Source: Lishizhenia sp. (GTDB lineage: Bacteria; Bacteroidota; Bacteroidia; Flavobacteriales_D; Crocinitomicaceae). Taken from it: a stretch of 14,972 bases of DNA. The notes beneath the pieces are model-generated. The model did not search any database and was not told where the DNA came from. It saw only the letters and a program-made list of their open reading frames with translations. Every line of letters begins with the position of its first letter. Positions within the stretch are counted from its first letter, which is position 1. This document shows, piece after piece, positions 14,938 to 14,972 of this stretch. A program made the translations under genes and the position numbers. The stretch spans positions 1 through 14,972 of the forward strand of contig SKHH01000256.1 of the NCBI GenBank assembly GCA_007117055.1. The letters run 5' to 3'.

Positions 14938-14972
14938 TTCGTCTTTGTATTTCGTCAATTTATAATACATAA

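Overview
The window reads as a chromosomal segment of a low-GC Bacteroidota bacterium, most likely a member of the Flavobacteriales. The evidence is: a large protein with SprB-type repeats and a gliding-associated (type B) C-terminal sorting domain; an esterase with a type A (Por) type IX secretion tail; DUF5606 and DUF4870-type proteins typical of the phylum; lipoproteins with LxSC lipoboxes; and several upstream regions with the Bacteroidota promoter form TTG, 20-23 bases, TAnnTTTG, with little sign of Shine-Dalgarno sites. No phage, plasmid, CRISPR, tRNA or rRNA gene was found.

Layout. Positions 14-4546 (minus) carry three cell-surface genes in the order beta-barrel-like lipoprotein, alpha/beta-hydrolase lipoprotein, and an 891-residue SprB-repeat surface protein. 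A divergent HMG-CoA lyase gene (mvaB, 4721-5581, plus) then runs tail to tail into a compact minus-strand operon (7700 to 5576): a small exported protein, uracil phosphoribosyltransferase (upp), a small membrane protein, and a YjjG-type HAD nucleotidase. The two transcription units share a TTATAA that holds both stop codons. Next comes a two-gene minus-strand unit (10435 to 7939), a FadL-type outer-membrane channel followed by a type IX-secreted esterase, closed by a clear terminator.

From 10436 to 11711 the DNA is sparse. It holds a decayed gene fragment, an overlooked 45-residue cysteine- and lysine-rich gene with its own good promoter, and about 740 bases without a convincing gene but with three closely spaced stem-loops that lack U-tracts. 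From 11712 to the right end all genes are on the plus strand: a DUF4870/Tic20-like membrane protein, a DUF5606 protein with a terminator, a lipid A-type lysophospholipid acyltransferase, and four bases later the AAA+ replication-recombination factor RarA.

Several long reading frames begin too early. Signal peptides, lipoboxes, promoters and family N-termini place the starts at 3722, 4546, 9189, 10435 (GTG) and 13660. Most of the window is ordinary housekeeping and envelope biology. The parts most worth a second look are the FadL plus secreted-esterase pair, the Cys-rich mini-protein, and the hairpin cluster at 11225-11354.
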